Source: Sneathiella litorea (GTDB taxonomy: Bacteria > Pseudomonadota > Alphaproteobacteria > Sneathiellales > Sneathiellaceae). From it: a DNA stretch of 64,000 nt. A program made the translations under genes and the position numbers. The notes under the pieces are model-generated. The model saw only the letters and a program-made list of their open reading frames with translations, searched no databases and was not told the DNA's origin. Below, piece after piece: positions 47,963 through 58,462 of the stretch. Location: assembly GCF_009882915.1 (NCBI RefSeq), contig NZ_WTUW01000002.1, positions 258,693-322,692 on the forward strand, in the 5' to 3' direction. Every line of letters begins with the position of its first letter. Position 1 is the stretch's first letter.

Positions 47963-49243
47963 TCAGGCCGCCTTGCTGGCCTTCCGTGATTTGATACGTT
48001 CCTCAATAACCGGGCGGAAGTGCCGCACCAGCCCCTGAATTGGCCAAGCCGCCGCGTCGCCAAGGGCGCAGATGGTATGGCCTTCAATCCGTTTCGATAC
48101 ATTGATCAACATATCGATTTCCTCAACCTCCGCATCACCGGAGACAAGACGCTGCATCACCCGCCACATCCAGCCGGTACCTTCCCGGCATGGCGTGCAC
48201 TGGCCGCAGCTTTCATGCTTGTAGAAATGCGAGAGCCGCTCAATCGCGCGGATCACATCCGTCGATTTGTCCATCACGATGACAGCGGCAGTCCCGAGGC
48301 CACTCTGGGCATCGCGCAGGCTGTCAAAATCCATCAGGATATCATCGCAAATACTCTTCGGCAGCAGCGGAACGGACGATCCACCGGGAATGATCGCAAG
48401 CAGGTTATCCCAACCGCCGCGGACACCGCCCGCATGCTTCTCGATCAGCTCTTTCAGCGGAATGCCCATTTCCTCTTCCACATTGCAAGGCTTGTTCACA
48501 TGACCCGAAATGCAGAAAAGCTTTGTGCCGGTGTTGTTTGGACGGCCAAGACCGGAGAACCATCCTTCCCCGCGCCGAAGAATTTCAGGCGCAACGGCGA
48601 TACTCTCAACATTGTTCACGGTAGACGGACAGCCCCAGACACCAACATTTGCCGGAAACGGCGGCTTCAGGCGCGGCTGGCCTTTATTGCCTTCCAAACT
48701 CTCGATAAGAGCCGTTTCCTCACCGCAGATATAGGCGCCAGCCCCGCGATGCAGATAGATATCAAAATCATAGCCCGAGCCGGAGGCGTTCTTGCCGATC
48801 AGTCCGTCGTCATAGGCTTCCTGAATGGCAATCTCCAGATTGATCGCCTCCTGAACGAACTCACCGCGAATATAAATGTAGGCCGCAACCGCCCGCATGG
48901 CGAAACCTGCGACGAGACACCCTTCCAGCAAACGATGAGGATCGAATCGCATGATTTCCCGGTCCTTGCAGGTGCCGGGCTCGGATTCATCCGCATTCAC
49001 AACAAGGTAGCTCGGCCGGCCATCGGATTCCTTCGGCATGAAGGACCATTTCAGACCCGTTGGAAAGCCGGCGCCGCCGCGGCCGCGAAGGCCACTTTCC
49101 TTCATCGCGTCGATAATGCCATCCTGCCCCATCTCGATAAGCGCCTTGGTATTATCCCAGACGCCCCGGCTTTTTGCACCGGCCAGCTTCCAATCGTGAA
49201 TGCCGTAAAGATTGGTAAAAATCCGATCCTGATCTTTCAGCAT
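47963..49243 (-). CDS. nuoF: NADH-quinone oxidoreductase subunit F
   Basis: NuoF binds NADH and FMN and carries cluster N3, the entry point of electrons. In the 426-residue protein the NADH-binding glycine-rich segment is [20 protein letters not shown] near residue 50, the FMN-binding region includes [16 protein letters not shown], and the SLBB domain follows after about 240. The N3 motif is [15 protein letters not shown] near 350, with the fourth cysteine in [14 protein letters not shown]. Its ATG shares a base with the nuoE stop. Confidence 0.97.
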   Translation of the reverse strand: MLKDQDRIFTNLYGIHDWKLAGAKSRGVWDNTKALIEMGQDGIIDAMKESGLRGRGGAGFPTGLKWSFMPKESDGRPSYLVVNADESEPGTCKDREIMRFDPHRLLEGCLVAGFAMRAVAAYIYIRGEFVQEAINLEIAIQEAYDDGLIGKNASGSGYDFDIYLHRGAGAYICGEETALIESLEGNKGQPRLKPPFPANVGVWGCPSTVNNVESIAVAPEILRRGEGWFSGLGRPNNTGTKLFCISGHVNKPCNVEEEMGIPLKELIEKHAGGVRGGWDNLLAIIPGGSSVPLLPKSICDDILMDFDSLRDAQSGLGTAAVIVMDKSTDVIRAIERLSHFYKHESCGQCTPCREGTGWMWRVMQRLVSGDAEVEEIDMLINVSKRIEGHTICALGDAAAWPIQGLVRHFRPVIEERIKSRKASKAA

Positions 49244-49845
49244 TACGCGCCCTCCGTCTTTTCTAGCAATGTCGTCGGACCGCCTTCAGGCGCCGAATTG
49301 ACCCGATCAATCTGTGGCCCCTTGGGCGGGACATCACCGCTTGCCAGCTTGTCGAGGACCGCCTCGAAATTTTCAGCATTCAGATCTTCGTAGAAATCAT
49401 CATTGATCTGCACAATCGGTGCATTCACGCAAGCACCGAGGCATTCCACCTCCAGCAGGCTGAACATGCCATCTTCCGTGGTTTCACCATTGGTGATCCC
49501 GAGCTTATTCTTGCAGACCGCCTCCAGATCGTCGCTTCCGCGGAGCCAACAAGGCGTTGTCCGGCAAAGCTGAAGGAAATATTTCCCGACGGGCTTGAGG
49601 TTATACATGGTGTAGAAGGTCGCTACCTCCAGCACGCGCATGTAAGGAACATCCAGGAACGTCCCGACATATTCGAGCGCCTCCTTGGACAGCCAGTTCT
49701 CGTTCTGACGTTGCGCAAGGTCGAGCAGCGGCATCACCGCGCTTTGCTGTCGGCCTTCAGGATATCTCGCGATGAATTTCTTGGCCTTTTCGACATTTTC
49801 AGCCGTAAATTCAAAGGCTTTACCTGTTTCGATAACCTGACTCAC
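49243..49845 (-). CDS. nuoE: NADH-quinone oxidoreductase subunit E
   Basis: NuoE is the thioredoxin-fold subunit with 2Fe-2S cluster N1a beside FMN. The cluster ligands are in [12 protein letters not shown] and [17 protein letters not shown]. The protein is 200 residues, with a helical N-terminus and a C-terminal extension (after about 165, rich in P, E and G) that is longer than in E. coli. It starts with GTG overlapping the nuoD stop by four bases. Confidence 0.96.
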   Translation of the reverse strand: MSQVIETGKAFEFTAENVEKAKKFIARYPEGRQQSAVMPLLDLAQRQNENWLSKEALEYVGTFLDVPYMRVLEVATFYTMYNLKPVGKYFLQLCRTTPCWLRGSDDLEAVCKNKLGITNGETTEDGMFSLLEVECLGACVNAPIVQINDDFYEDLNAENFEAVLDKLASGDVPPKGPQIDRVNSAPEGGPTTLLEKTEGA

Positions 49846-51020
49846 CGGTCCACCTCACCAAAAACGATATCCAAACTGCCGAGAATAGCTGACGCATCGG
49901 CCAGCATATGGCCCTTGGTCAAAAAGTCCATGCCTTGCAAATGAGCAAATCCCGGCGCCCTGATCTTGCAGCGATAGGGTTTGTTTGACCCGTCAGAGAC
50001 AAGATAAACGCCAAACTCCCCTTTCGGCGCCTCAACCGCTGTATAGGTCTCTCCGGCCGGCACTTTCACACCCTCTGTGTAATGTTTGAAATGATTGATC
50101 AAGGCTTCCATAGAGGTTTTCATTTCACTTCGCCGGGGCGGTGCAATTTTCGGGTCGGTCGAGAGAACCGGGCCCGGCTTCATCTGGTCCAGACATTGCG
50201 TCATGATCTTGAGCGACTGGCGCATTTCCTCCATCCGCATCAGATAGCGATCAAAGCAGTCGCCATTAAGACCGACGGGAATGTCAAAATCCATTCTCGA
50301 GTATACGTCATAAGGTTGCGCTTTCCGAAGATCCCACGCAAGACCGGTTGAGCGAAGCATCACACCGGAGAAACCCCAGGCCATAGCCTCTTCCTCGGTC
50401 ACAACGCCAATATCAACGTTCCGCTGCTTAAAAATACGGTTTTCGGTAAGCAGAGCCTCGATATCATCCAGGATCGCCGGGAACTGTTCAATAAAGACCC
50501 GGATATCGTCCATCAGCTTTTCAGTGATGTCCTGATGAACGCCACCAACGCGAAAATAAGCCGCATGCATGCGGGCACCGCTGGCGCGTTCGTAGAATTC
50601 CATCAAGGTCTCGCGCTCAACGAATCCCCAAAGCATCGGCGTCGTTGCGCCAACATCCATGGCCTGCGCACAAACATTCATGATGTGATTGAGGACACGG
50701 GAGATTTCCGAAAAGAGGACGCGGATATACTGCCCGCGTTCCGGGACTTCACAGCCCAGTAATTTCTCCGCCGCCAGCACAAAGGCATGCTCCTGACTCA
50801 TCGCCGCCACATAGTCGAGACGGTCGAAATAAGGCATCGCCTGCATATAGGTTTTATGCTCGATCAGCTTTTCGGTGCCACGATGGAGCAGGCCAATATG
50901 CGGATCGATCCGCTCAACCACCTCACCATCAAGTTCCATGACCATACGAAGAACACCATGAGCCGCCGGATGCTGCGGACCAAAATTCAGCGTGTAGTTT
51001 TTGATCTGGACTTCCGCCAT
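49842..51020 (-). CDS. nuoD: NADH-quinone oxidoreductase subunit D
   Basis: NuoD (49 kDa subunit) forms the quinone pocket with NuoB and derives from the NiFe-hydrogenase large subunit. The 392 residues begin with [20 protein letters not shown], which holds the quinone-binding histidine loop. Later markers are [31 protein letters not shown] and the C-terminal [19 protein letters not shown]. It is separate from nuoC, unlike the fused NuoCD of E. coli. Its ATG shares a base with the nuoC stop. Confidence 0.97.
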   Translation of the reverse strand: MAEVQIKNYTLNFGPQHPAAHGVLRMVMELDGEVVERIDPHIGLLHRGTEKLIEHKTYMQAMPYFDRLDYVAAMSQEHAFVLAAEKLLGCEVPERGQYIRVLFSEISRVLNHIMNVCAQAMDVGATTPMLWGFVERETLMEFYERASGARMHAAYFRVGGVHQDITEKLMDDIRVFIEQFPAILDDIEALLTENRIFKQRNVDIGVVTEEEAMAWGFSGVMLRSTGLAWDLRKAQPYDVYSRMDFDIPVGLNGDCFDRYLMRMEEMRQSLKIMTQCLDQMKPGPVLSTDPKIAPPRRSEMKTSMEALINHFKHYTEGVKVPAGETYTAVEAPKGEFGVYLVSDGSNKPYRCKIRAPGFAHLQGMDFLTKGHMLADASAILGSLDIVFGEVDR

Positions 51021-51628
51021 CAGCCCTGTCCTTCTGCTTTTTCATCACCCGGCAGAACATATTCTGTTCCTTCCCAGGGACTTTCGAAATCAAACTTGCG
51101 GAATTCCTGCGTCAGATTGACCGGTTCATATACGACACGCTTCTCGTCTTCGCTGTAGCGCAGCTCAACATAACCAGTAAGCGGGAAATCTTTCCGTAAA
51201 GGATGCCCTTCAAAACCATAATCCGTCAGCATCCGCCGCAAGTCCGGATGGCCGGAAAACATGATTCCGTACATATCCCAGGCTTCACGCTCAAACCAGT
51301 TCGCGGCCGGGAACAATCCAACAACGGAGGGCACCGGCGTCCGAGCGTCCGTCTCCGCCTTGACAATAATCCTCTGGTTATGACGAAGGCTGAGCAGGTT
51401 ATAGACGACATCAAAGCGTTTGGCCCGCGTCGGATAATCTACACCACAAACATCGCAGAGGATTTCAAACTTGCAGTTGGCATCATTGCGCAGGAATTCG
51501 AGAACCTTGTCTACTGATTCTGCGCGCACATTAACGGTCAACTCACTAAAGGCGACTTTGGTCGACACCACCTCATCGGAAAGTTCGGCTGCGATCAATT
51601 CGCCCAGCTCTTTTAGCGCTTCACTCAT
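51020..51628 (-). CDS. nuoC: NADH-quinone oxidoreductase subunit C
   Basis: NuoC (30 kDa subunit) supports NuoD in the connecting part of complex I. The ATG at 51628 gives [16 protein letters not shown] and lies 20 bases after the nuoB stop; the frame is open 35 codons further into nuoB but that part does not fit. The 202-residue product contains CDVCGVDYP, the signature [20 protein letters not shown], and [19 protein letters not shown]. Confidence 0.96.
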   Translation of the reverse strand: MSEALKELGELIAAELSDEVVSTKVAFSELTVNVRAESVDKVLEFLRNDANCKFEILCDVCGVDYPTRAKRFDVVYNLLSLRHNQRIIVKAETDARTPVPSVVGLFPAANWFEREAWDMYGIMFSGHPDLRRMLTDYGFEGHPLRKDFPLTGYVELRYSEDEKRVVYEPVNLTQEFRKFDFESPWEGTEYVLPGDEKAEGQG

Positions 51629-51648
51629 GTAACTGACGATCCCTTCCG

Positions 51649-52197
51649 TTAGCGCAAAAATGTACCGGTACGGTGTATTTTCTTCTGAAGCTGAAAAACA
51701 CCGTAGATCAGCGCTTCTGCCGTAGGCGGACATCCGGGCACATAAATATCAACTGGCACGATTCTATCGCACCCGCGAACAACAGAATAGGAATAATGAT
51801 AATATCCCCCTCCGTTCGCACAGGACCCCATGGAAATAACATAACGTGGCTCTGCCATCTGGTCATAAACCTTCCGAAGTGCCGGCGCCATTTTATTGGT
51901 AAGCGTGCCTGCAACGATCATAACATCAGACTGACGAGGCGAACCGCGCGGAACAACACCGAGACGTTCCATATCATAGCGAGGCTGCCAGGCATGCATC
52001 ATCTCAACCGCACAACAAGCCAGACCGAACGTCATTGGCCACAGGGAGCCCGTACGCGCCCAATTCGCAAGCTTGTCGACCTGAGTAACGATAAAGCCCT
52101 TATCATCCAACTCTTGGCCGATCTCGCGGAAAAATGCGTCCTGGTCTTGTGTGCCGGGATGAGCTTCCGTACCGGTCAGTTCAGAACTTACTCCCAT
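51649..52197 (-). CDS. nuoB: NADH-quinone oxidoreductase subunit B
   Basis: NuoB holds cluster N2, the direct donor to quinone. ATG 52197 is preferred because GGGAG lies upstream at seven bases; an in-frame ATG at 52218 would overlap nuoA by 31 bases. The 182-residue protein has the tandem cysteines of N2 in [11 protein letters not shown], with the other ligands in [20 protein letters not shown] and [11 protein letters not shown]. The first ~35 residues are variable. Confidence 0.96.
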   Translation of the reverse strand: MGVSSELTGTEAHPGTQDQDAFFREIGQELDDKGFIVTQVDKLANWARTGSLWPMTFGLACCAVEMMHAWQPRYDMERLGVVPRGSPRQSDVMIVAGTLTNKMAPALRKVYDQMAEPRYVISMGSCANGGGYYHYSYSVVRGCDRIVPVDIYVPGCPPTAEALIYGVFQLQKKIHRTGTFLR

Positions 52198-52553
52198 TCC
52201 AGAGCTCCCTTTTTCCACTCATAAATAAATCCAATTGTGAGGATCCCGAGGAAAACCATCATCGACCAGAAACCGTAGAGCCCGACGCCGCCGAGGGATA
52301 CTGACCAGGGGAACAGAAAGGCGACTTCAAGATCGAAAATGATAAACAGGATGGCGACCAGGTAAAACCGGACGTCAAACTGATTACGGGCATCGTCAAA
52401 GGGTTCGAAACCGCATTCATACGGGGAAAGCTTTTCAGCATCAGGATGCTGCGCTGCGACAACCATCGAGGCAATCACAATCACTGCCGACAAGCCGACG
52501 GCTAACCCCAGAAAAATCAGAATGGGCAAATATTCTACAAGCAAGGCTTCCAT
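52188..52553 (-). CDS. nuoA: NADH-quinone oxidoreductase subunit A
   Basis: NuoA (ND3) is a three-helix membrane-arm subunit whose first loop closes the quinone chamber. The 121-residue protein has [20 protein letters not shown], the mobile loop with its redox-sensitive cysteine, then [20 protein letters not shown]. It is the first gene of the nuo operon, with about 215 bases to tRNA-Asp upstream that hold the probable promoter. Confidence 0.97.
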   Translation of the reverse strand: MEALLVEYLPILIFLGLAVGLSAVIVIASMVVAAQHPDAEKLSPYECGFEPFDDARNQFDVRFYLVAILFIIFDLEVAFLFPWSVSLGGVGLYGFWSMMVFLGILTIGFIYEWKKGALEWE

Positions 52554-52630
52554 AATATCAAAACTGCCACGACAAACAGGTCAAGATCAACCCATTTGGC
52601 AGCAACCTCTCCTTCGAAATTACGTTCGGT

Positions 52631-52671
52631 ATTATAGTGTCGGGTTATAAGGAAGAAAACCGAATTAGCAA
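52631..52671 (-). promoter_or_regulatory. Probable nuo operon promoter region
   Basis: On the minus strand TTGCTA (52671-52666) is 16 bases before TATAAC (52649-52644). A perfect TATAAT (52636-52631) follows 7 bases further down, with a poor -35. Either would leave a leader of about 70-85 bases before nuoA. The rest of the 52554-52768 gap shows small hairpins after the tRNA (TGCGCC/GGCGCA; TGTGG/CCACA then TTTT) that may end the tRNA transcript. Confidence 0.45.
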
Positions 52672-52768
52672 CAAAATTCCGCCCTAATTCAAAATGTGGT
52701 GACCCACAGCAGGGTATGCGCCGATGGTGGGCGCAAACATCCTAAATTATTCGCAGTTTTGGGAAAAG

Positions 52769-52845
<77 letters not shown>

Positions 52846-53118
52846 GCAGGGACGCTGTTTTGTATTGGACCAGTAAGGCCCTGTCAAGCCGCATAAAAAA
52901 GAATTCGAAAAAAATTTTCGGTCTTTCGCGACAAACCTGAATTCATTGCATAAACCGCGACTATCGGGGTGCTTGGAAACATTGTTCATGTTACCGCCAC
53001 ACGTCAGGATCACCAGTTTTCTGCTATTTCTATCCAGATCAAGACAACGCCCAGATCCCTTTCGCGCAGACAACGCACAATCAGGCAGGCATATAAAAAA
53101 CAGCTTATTGTATGAAAA

Positions 53119-53195
53119 TGGTGGGTGATGAGAGATTCGAACTCCCGACCCTCTCGGTGTAAACGAGATGCTCTAACCAGCTGAGCTAATCACCC
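53119..53195 (-). tRNA. tRNA-Val (UAC)
   Basis: A 77-base cloverleaf: acceptor GGGTGAT/ATCACCC, D-arm GCTCAGCTGGTTAGAGC, anticodon stem TCTCG/CGAGA around TTTACAC giving UAC, T-loop TTCGAAT, discriminator A and an encoded CCA. It lies between hupB and tRNA-Asp, a common alphaproteobacterial order. Confidence 0.97.
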
Positions 53196-53243
53196 ATTTT
53201 TCAAGCGAGCCCGTGTATATCAACCTACACCGGCAATTGGAAG

Positions 53244-53281
53244 TAAAAAAATGAAGCCAGGTCCAAATAATTGAACCTGGC
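53244..53281 (-). terminator. Rho-independent terminator after hupB
   Basis: On the minus strand GCCAGGT..TTG-ATAA-like loop..ACCTGGC forms a 10-bp stem with one mismatch, followed by TTCATTTTTTT. It starts 28 bases after the hupB stop and separates hupB from tRNA-Val. Confidence 0.85.
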
Positions 53282-53308
53282 ATTCATTTTGGTCTGTAAC
53301 CGTAATTG

Positions 53309-53584
53309 TTACTTGTTGACCGAGTCCTTCAAGGCTTTACCAGCTTTGAATTTCGGCTGTTTGGAAGCCGGAATCTTGATCGTTTCGCCCGTGCGTGGAT
53401 TACGCCCTTCTGAAGCTTTGCGATCAGCAACGCTGAACGTGCCGAAGCCAACCAAGCGAACTTCATCGCCACCACTTAAGGCGCCGGAAACCGCTTCGAG
53501 AACTGCATCAACACTTTTCCCTGCTTCTGCTTTCCCCAGACCTGAAATATCAGCTACTGCGGCAATGAGATCATTCTTATTCAC
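53309..53584 (-). CDS. hupB: DNA-binding protein HU
   Basis: HU is a small dimeric nucleoid protein that bends DNA without sequence specificity. The 91 residues show the family N-terminus MNKNDLIAAVADISGLGKAE, the beta-arm signature GFGTFSVADRKASEGRNPRT, with the conserved Arg-Asn-Pro tip, and the C-terminal helix. The start is GTG with AAGGGGGC upstream. It lies after lon, as in most proteobacteria, but has its own terminator and probably its own promoter in the 151-base gap. Confidence 0.97.
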   Translation of the reverse strand: MNKNDLIAAVADISGLGKAEAGKSVDAVLEAVSGALSGGDEVRLVGFGTFSVADRKASEGRNPRTGETIKIPASKQPKFKAGKALKDSVNK

Positions 53585-53667
53585 TATAAGCCCCCTTCAA
53601 TTTAGACTTGAACATATCTAATCAAGAAATTCGTTTAAGACGGTGGAATACTAGTTTGTCGGCTGCC

Positions 53668-53722
53668 CCGGGTCAAAGGGAAAAGTGAAGATATCCCCAA
53701 CTTTTCTGCGGTTTTGACCCGG
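53668..53722. other. Large imperfect stem-loop between lon and hupB
   Basis: Ten-base arms CCGGGTCAAA and TTTGACCCGG are 35 bases apart and enclose a second pair AAAAGT/ACTTTT around a 13-base loop. On the minus strand it begins 13 bases after the lon stop but no T-run follows. On the plus strand TTTT follows. It may be a lon mRNA 3' end structure, a rho-dependent termination region or part of hupB control. Confidence 0.5.
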
Positions 53723-53735
53723 TTTTCAATTAATG

Positions 53736-56150
53736 TCAGTGGGTTGTTACACCATCCTCAACTTTTCGCTGAGCAGCCGCTCCGGCGAGTTCCTTCGCCA
53801 GTTCCTCCTCGGTCCAATTCAATGGAACGAGTGGTTTCGTCAAGGCATGTTTCAGAACTTCCGAGACTTCAGAAACAGGGATAATTTCCAGCCCCTCTTT
53901 CACATTATCCGGAATTTCCGCAAGATCCTTTTCATTCTCCTTTGGAATCAACACCTTCTTGATGCCCCCGCGAAGAGCTGCCAAAAGTTTTTCCTTCAGC
54001 CCGCCGATCGGCAGCACCCGGCCGCGTAATGTTACCTCGCCTGTCATGGCGACATCCTTGCTCACCGGAATATTTGTCAGCACCGAAATAATCGAGGTCA
54101 CCATGGCCACACCGGCGGATGGTCCATCCTTTGGCGTTGCGCCCTCGGGCACATGAACATGGATATCATGCTTGTCAAAATCCGTGGGTTTCACGCCCAT
54201 TTCAAGGCAACGCGATTGTACAAAGCTTTTCGCCGCCTGAACGGATTCCTGCATGACATCACCGAGTTTACCGGTAATCTGCATCCGGCCCTTGCCGTAA
54301 AGCTTGACCGCTTCAATCGTCAGCAGTTCGCCGCCAACTTCGGTCCAGGCAAGCCCTGTCGTCAGGCCAACCTGATCATTTTCCTCCACCTCGCCGAAAC
54401 GATACCGGCGGACACCCGCATAATCCTTCAGGTTATCCGTTGTAATGGCTACGGATTTTACCCCGTCGGTGATGATCTGCTTGATCGACTTACGGCACAG
54501 CTTGGCAAATTCCCGCTCCAGATTACGAACTCCAGCTTCGCGGGCGTAATAACGGATAAGATCGCGGATAGCTTCATCCGTAATGGACCATTCATCCTGT
54601 TTCAGGCCATGGGCCTTCATCTGCTTCTTCACCAGATGACGTTTCGCAATCTCGACTTTTTCATCTTCGGTATAGCCCGACAGATGAATGATTTCCATGC
54701 GATCGCGCAACGGGCCCGGCATGTTAAGCGAGTTTGCTGTACAGATGAACATCACCTCCGATAGGTCGAATTCAACTTCAAGATAATGATCCGCAAAAGT
54801 TGCATTTTGCTCTGGATCCAGCACTTCAAGCAGCGCAGAAGATGGATCGCCCCGGAAATCATTGCCGAGTTTATCAATTTCATCAAACAGGAAGAGCGGA
54901 TTACTGGACTTGGCCTTCTTCATTGACTGAATGACCTTGCCCGGCATGGAGCCGATATAGGTCCGGCGATGGCCGCGAATTTCCGCTTCGTCACGCACTC
55001 CGCCTAACGCTACACGGACAAAATTCCGGCCCGTCGCCTTGGCAACAGATTTACCAAGTGAGGTTTTACCAACACCGGGAGGACCAACAAGACAAAGGAT
55101 CGATCCCCGAATTTTCTTCATGCGCTGCTGCACAGCAAGATATTCAATGATACGTTCCTTGACCTTTTCCAGACCATAATGATCGTCATCCAGAATTTTT
55201 TCCGCCCGGACAAGGTCCTTCTTGATACGTGTACGCTTGTTCCATGGCAGGCTGATGATCCAGTCGAGATAATTGCGGACAACAGTCGCTTCTGCTGACA
55301 TCGGGCTCATGTTACGGAGTTTCTTCATCTCCTGATTACATTTTTCGAGCGCTTCTTTCGTTAGCTTGGTCTTGGCGATCTTCTCTTCAAGCTCGGTCAG
55401 TTCATCGCGGCCGTCCTCGCCCTCACCCAGTTCTTTCTGGATCGCCTTCATCTGCTCATTCAGATAATATTCGCGTTGGGTTTTCTCCATCTGGCGCTTC
55501 ACCCGGCTGCGAATTTTCTTCTCAACCTGCAGGACACCAATCTCGTCTTCCATCAGCGCGTAGACACGCTCCAGCCGTTCTGTCGCGCTTTCGATTTCAA
55601 GCAGTTCCTGCTTTTCAGAAATCTTGAGCGCCATGTGCGACGCCATTGTATCAGCAAGCTTAGACGGCTCATCAATCTGATTCAGCGAGACAAGGACTTC
55701 CGGCGGAATCTTGCGATTGAGCTTCACATACTGTTCAAACTGCGAAATGACCGACCGAGCCAACGCCTCCAACTCAGGCGTATCGGCATCTTTTTCTTCA
55801 AGAATTTCCGCATGGGCCTGGAAGAAGTCTGGGTTATCGAGAAACTTTTCAATCCGTGCCCGCTCGCCGCCTTCGACCAGGACTTTGACCGTCCCGTCCG
55901 GGAGTTTCAAAAGCTGCAGGACTGATGCAATCGTACCTACGCGATGAATATCTTCCTCACCCGGATCGTCCTGGCTCGCGTTCTTCTGCGACACCAGAAG
56001 GATTTGCTTGTCATCCTTCATCACGTCTTCGAGTGCCCGTACGGATTTGTCGCGCCCGACGAACAGCGGAACAATCATATGCGGGAATACGACAATATCG
56101 CGAAGCGGAAGAACCGGAAATATCTGCGTACGAGGTGTATCAATCATCAT
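53736..56150 (-). CDS. lon: ATP-dependent protease Lon
   Basis: Lon degrades misfolded and regulatory proteins, in alphaproteobacteria including cell-cycle regulators such as CcrM and DnaA. The 804-residue protein has the N-terminal LON substrate domain (about 8-205), a coiled coil, an AAA+ module with Walker A GPPGVGKT at 356-363, and the C-terminal serine protease with [11 protein letters not shown] (catalytic Ser near 680) and the partner lysine downstream. It follows clpX after a strong terminator, so it probably has its own promoter in the 108-base gap. Confidence 0.97.
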   Translation of the reverse strand: MMIDTPRTQIFPVLPLRDIVVFPHMIVPLFVGRDKSVRALEDVMKDDKQILLVSQKNASQDDPGEEDIHRVGTIASVLQLLKLPDGTVKVLVEGGERARIEKFLDNPDFFQAHAEILEEKDADTPELEALARSVISQFEQYVKLNRKIPPEVLVSLNQIDEPSKLADTMASHMALKISEKQELLEIESATERLERVYALMEDEIGVLQVEKKIRSRVKRQMEKTQREYYLNEQMKAIQKELGEGEDGRDELTELEEKIAKTKLTKEALEKCNQEMKKLRNMSPMSAEATVVRNYLDWIISLPWNKRTRIKKDLVRAEKILDDDHYGLEKVKERIIEYLAVQQRMKKIRGSILCLVGPPGVGKTSLGKSVAKATGRNFVRVALGGVRDEAEIRGHRRTYIGSMPGKVIQSMKKAKSSNPLFLFDEIDKLGNDFRGDPSSALLEVLDPEQNATFADHYLEVEFDLSEVMFICTANSLNMPGPLRDRMEIIHLSGYTEDEKVEIAKRHLVKKQMKAHGLKQDEWSITDEAIRDLIRYYAREAGVRNLEREFAKLCRKSIKQIITDGVKSVAITTDNLKDYAGVRRYRFGEVEENDQVGLTTGLAWTEVGGELLTIEAVKLYGKGRMQITGKLGDVMQESVQAAKSFVQSRCLEMGVKPTDFDKHDIHVHVPEGATPKDGPSAGVAMVTSIISVLTNIPVSKDVAMTGEVTLRGRVLPIGGLKEKLLAALRGGIKKVLIPKENEKDLAEIPDNVKEGLEIIPVSEVSEVLKHALTKPLVPLNWTEEELAKELAGAAAQRKVEDGVTTH

Positions 56151-56216
56151 GTTGCCTTCTGGGACCGGCGCGGTGACATGCCGTAGCAGCCGGATAATAC
56201 ATGCTGGTCCTGACTA

Positions 56217-56249
56217 ATTAAAAACAGTGGGAAGGGGCTCCCTTCCCAC
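56217..56249 (-). terminator. Rho-independent terminator after clpX
   Basis: On the minus strand GTGGGAAGGG pairs perfectly with CCCTTCCCAC (10 bp, AGC loop), followed by TGTTTTTAAT. It lies nine bases after the clpX stop and isolates lon from clpX. Confidence 0.93.
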
Positions 56250-56258
56250 ATTGCCGGA

Positions 56259-57521
56259 TTACGCGCTACTCGTCGCGTCCTGCCGGTCAGCATATATATG
56301 GAGAGGCTGAGTCCCACCGTCAACCACCTCTGCATTAATAACGATTTCCTCCACCCCTTCAAGAGACGGAAGATCGTACATTGAATCCAGAAGGATATTT
56401 TCCATGATTGACCGGAGGCCACGGGCACCTGTCTTGCGAATGATCGCCTTCTTGGCGATGGCCGACAGCGCATCATCTGTAAAGGTCAGATTGATATTCT
56501 CCATATCGAACAAGCGCTGATACTGTTTGACCAAGGCATTCTTCGGGGAGGTCAGAATTTCAATCAACGCTTCCTCATCGAGGTTCTCAAGCGTGGCAAC
56601 AACCGGGAGACGGCCAACAAATTCGGGAATAAGCCCGAATTTCAGGAGATCTTCCGGCTCAACGTCCTTCAACGTCTCGCCAACATTACGATCCTCTTCC
56701 GCCTCGACAGAAGCACCGAAACCAATGGAGGTATCTTTCCCGCGCGAGCCGATAATCTTATCGAGACCGGCGAAAGCGCCGCCACAGATAAACAGGATAT
56801 TCGTCGTATCAACCTGCAGGAATTCCTGCTGCGGATGCTTGCGACCGCCTTGCGGCGGAACGGAGGCAACAGTGCCTTCCATGATTTTCAGAAGTGCCTG
56901 CTGCACGCCCTCGCCCGATACATCCCGGGTGATAGACGGATTATCAGATTTCCGGCTTATCTTGTCTACCTCATCGATATAGACGATACCGCGCTGCGCC
57001 CGCTCTACATTGTAATCAGCGGACTGCAACAACTTGAGAATGATATTCTCCACATCCTCACCAACATAACCGGCTTCGGTCAGGGTCGTGGCATCCGCCA
57101 TGGTGAAAGGAACATCAAGAATACGGGCCAGTGTTTGGGCAAGCAGCGTCTTGCCGCACCCGGTCGGACCGATCAGCAGAATGTTGGATTTTGCAAGTTC
57201 CACGTCATCCGATTTACCACTATGGTGTAACCGCTTGTAATGGTTATGGACAGCAACGGACAAAACCCTTTTTGCGTGAAACTGGCCAATCACATAGTCG
57301 TCCAGAACCTTGCAAATTTCCATTGGTGTAGGAACACCATCATTCGTCTTTACCAGGGTGCTTTTGTGTTCTTCGCGAATAATATCCATGCACAGCTCAA
57401 CGCATTCATCGCAAATGAACACAGTCGGTCCCGCGATCAGCTTTCTCACTTCGTGCTGGCTCTTGCCGCAGAAGGAGCAGTACAGGGTATTTTTCGAATC
57501 TCCACCACTTAATTTGGTCAT
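56259..57521 (-). CDS. clpX: ClpX ATPase, ClpP specificity subunit
   Basis: ClpX unfolds tagged proteins and feeds them to ClpP; in alphaproteobacteria ClpXP degrades CtrA and ssrA-tagged proteins. The 420 residues start with a zinc-binding domain (Cys15, Cys18, Cys37, Cys40: [18 protein letters not shown]). The AAA+ module follows, with Walker A GPTGCGKT near 120, Walker [10 protein letters not shown] and the RKSDN-type pore loop region. The ClpP-docking IGF loop is seen as TSIGFGASV. It is 206 bases after clpP, an AT-rich gap that probably holds its own promoter. Confidence 0.97.
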   Translation of the reverse strand: MTKLSGGDSKNTLYCSFCGKSQHEVRKLIAGPTVFICDECVELCMDIIREEHKSTLVKTNDGVPTPMEICKVLDDYVIGQFHAKRVLSVAVHNHYKRLHHSGKSDDVELAKSNILLIGPTGCGKTLLAQTLARILDVPFTMADATTLTEAGYVGEDVENIILKLLQSADYNVERAQRGIVYIDEVDKISRKSDNPSITRDVSGEGVQQALLKIMEGTVASVPPQGGRKHPQQEFLQVDTTNILFICGGAFAGLDKIIGSRGKDTSIGFGASVEAEEDRNVGETLKDVEPEDLLKFGLIPEFVGRLPVVATLENLDEEALIEILTSPKNALVKQYQRLFDMENINLTFTDDALSAIAKKAIIRKTGARGLRSIMENILLDSMYDLPSLEGVEEIVINAEVVDGGTQPLHIYADRQDATSSA

Positions 57522-57727
57522 AAATACTCCAATAGTCCGTTCGACTTTTCATATTAGCCGTCGTCACTGCGGGCGACAACAATAATGTTCATCTCATCGA
57601 AATCAATGGCGGCTAACCGTTTTGATCAGGTCGAGGATATATAATATGTAAAATTGACTCAACTTTTCGTTAACATGACGTAACTAACGCCTGTTTTACG
57701 AAAAACAAATCAGTTCGTACTGCGGAG

Positions 57728-58372
57728 TTACTTGGATTTCGTGTCGTCTTCGTCTGCATCCGTAGGACGCTTCATTACGACTTCATCGACCAGACCAAAC
57801 TCCTTAGCCTCTTCTGCGGTCATGAAGTTGTCTCGTTCCATCGACGCCTCAATTACATCCAGCGGCTGCCCCGTATGTTCAACATAGAGCTTGTTGAGCC
57901 GAGCTCGCACTTTCAGGATTTCACGAGCCTGGATTTCAATATCCGTAGCCTGCCCCTGCGCACCGCCTGACGGCTGATGGATCATAATCCTTGCGTTGGG
58001 AAGGCTATATCTCTTGCCTTTTGTACCGGCCGTTAGCAGGAAGGAGCCCATGGAAGCCGCCTGTCCAATACAAACAGTTGCGATATCGGGCTTGATATAT
58101 TGCATCGTATCATAAATGGCGAGTCCCGACGTTACGACACCCCCAGGCGAGTTGATATACATATAGATCGGCTTTTTCGGATTTTCAGCTTCCAGAAAGA
58201 GAAGCTGAGCCGTAATCAGCCCCGCCATGCCGTCTTGAACCTGACCGGTAACGAAAATAATCCGTTCTTTCAGCAGGCGGGAAAAAATATCGTAAGACCG
58301 CTCCCCGCGGGCTGTTTGCTCCACCACCATCGGGACCAAGTTATTCATATAGGTGTCGATGACATCAACCAT
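57728..58372 (-). CDS. clpP: ClpP protease subunit
   Basis: ClpP forms the tetradecameric serine protease chamber used by ClpX and ClpA. The 214-residue protein has a short propeptide (about 1-14) and the triad Ser107 ([11 protein letters not shown]), His132 ([14 protein letters not shown]) and Asp181 (MERDNFM). It ends in an acidic tail ([11 protein letters not shown]). It lies 90 bases after tig and before clpX, the canonical tig-clpP-clpX-lon quality-control cluster. Confidence 0.97.
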   Translation of the reverse strand: MVDVIDTYMNNLVPMVVEQTARGERSYDIFSRLLKERIIFVTGQVQDGMAGLITAQLLFLEAENPKKPIYMYINSPGGVVTSGLAIYDTMQYIKPDIATVCIGQAASMGSFLLTAGTKGKRYSLPNARIMIHQPSGGAQGQATDIEIQAREILKVRARLNKLYVEHTGQPLDVIEASMERDNFMTAEEAKEFGLVDEVVMKRPTDADEDDTKSK

Positions 58373-58462
58373 TCTCGCGTTTCCTTCAATTCAGCAGCTG
58401 CGCCACGTCATCATATATGTACGACGAGCGCAACTGCAAATCCGCTTTTCCTGTTTCCAGGA

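Noticed and set aside
48020-49393. 457-codon plus-strand ORF opposite nuoF/nuoE
   Set aside because: Antisense to the highly conserved nuoF; no promoter, ribosome site or recognisable domain.
57522-57603. 12-codon ORF (MNIIVVARSDDG) upstream of clpX
   Set aside because: No Shine-Dalgarno, and nothing else marks it; it is likely to be chance in the clpX leader.
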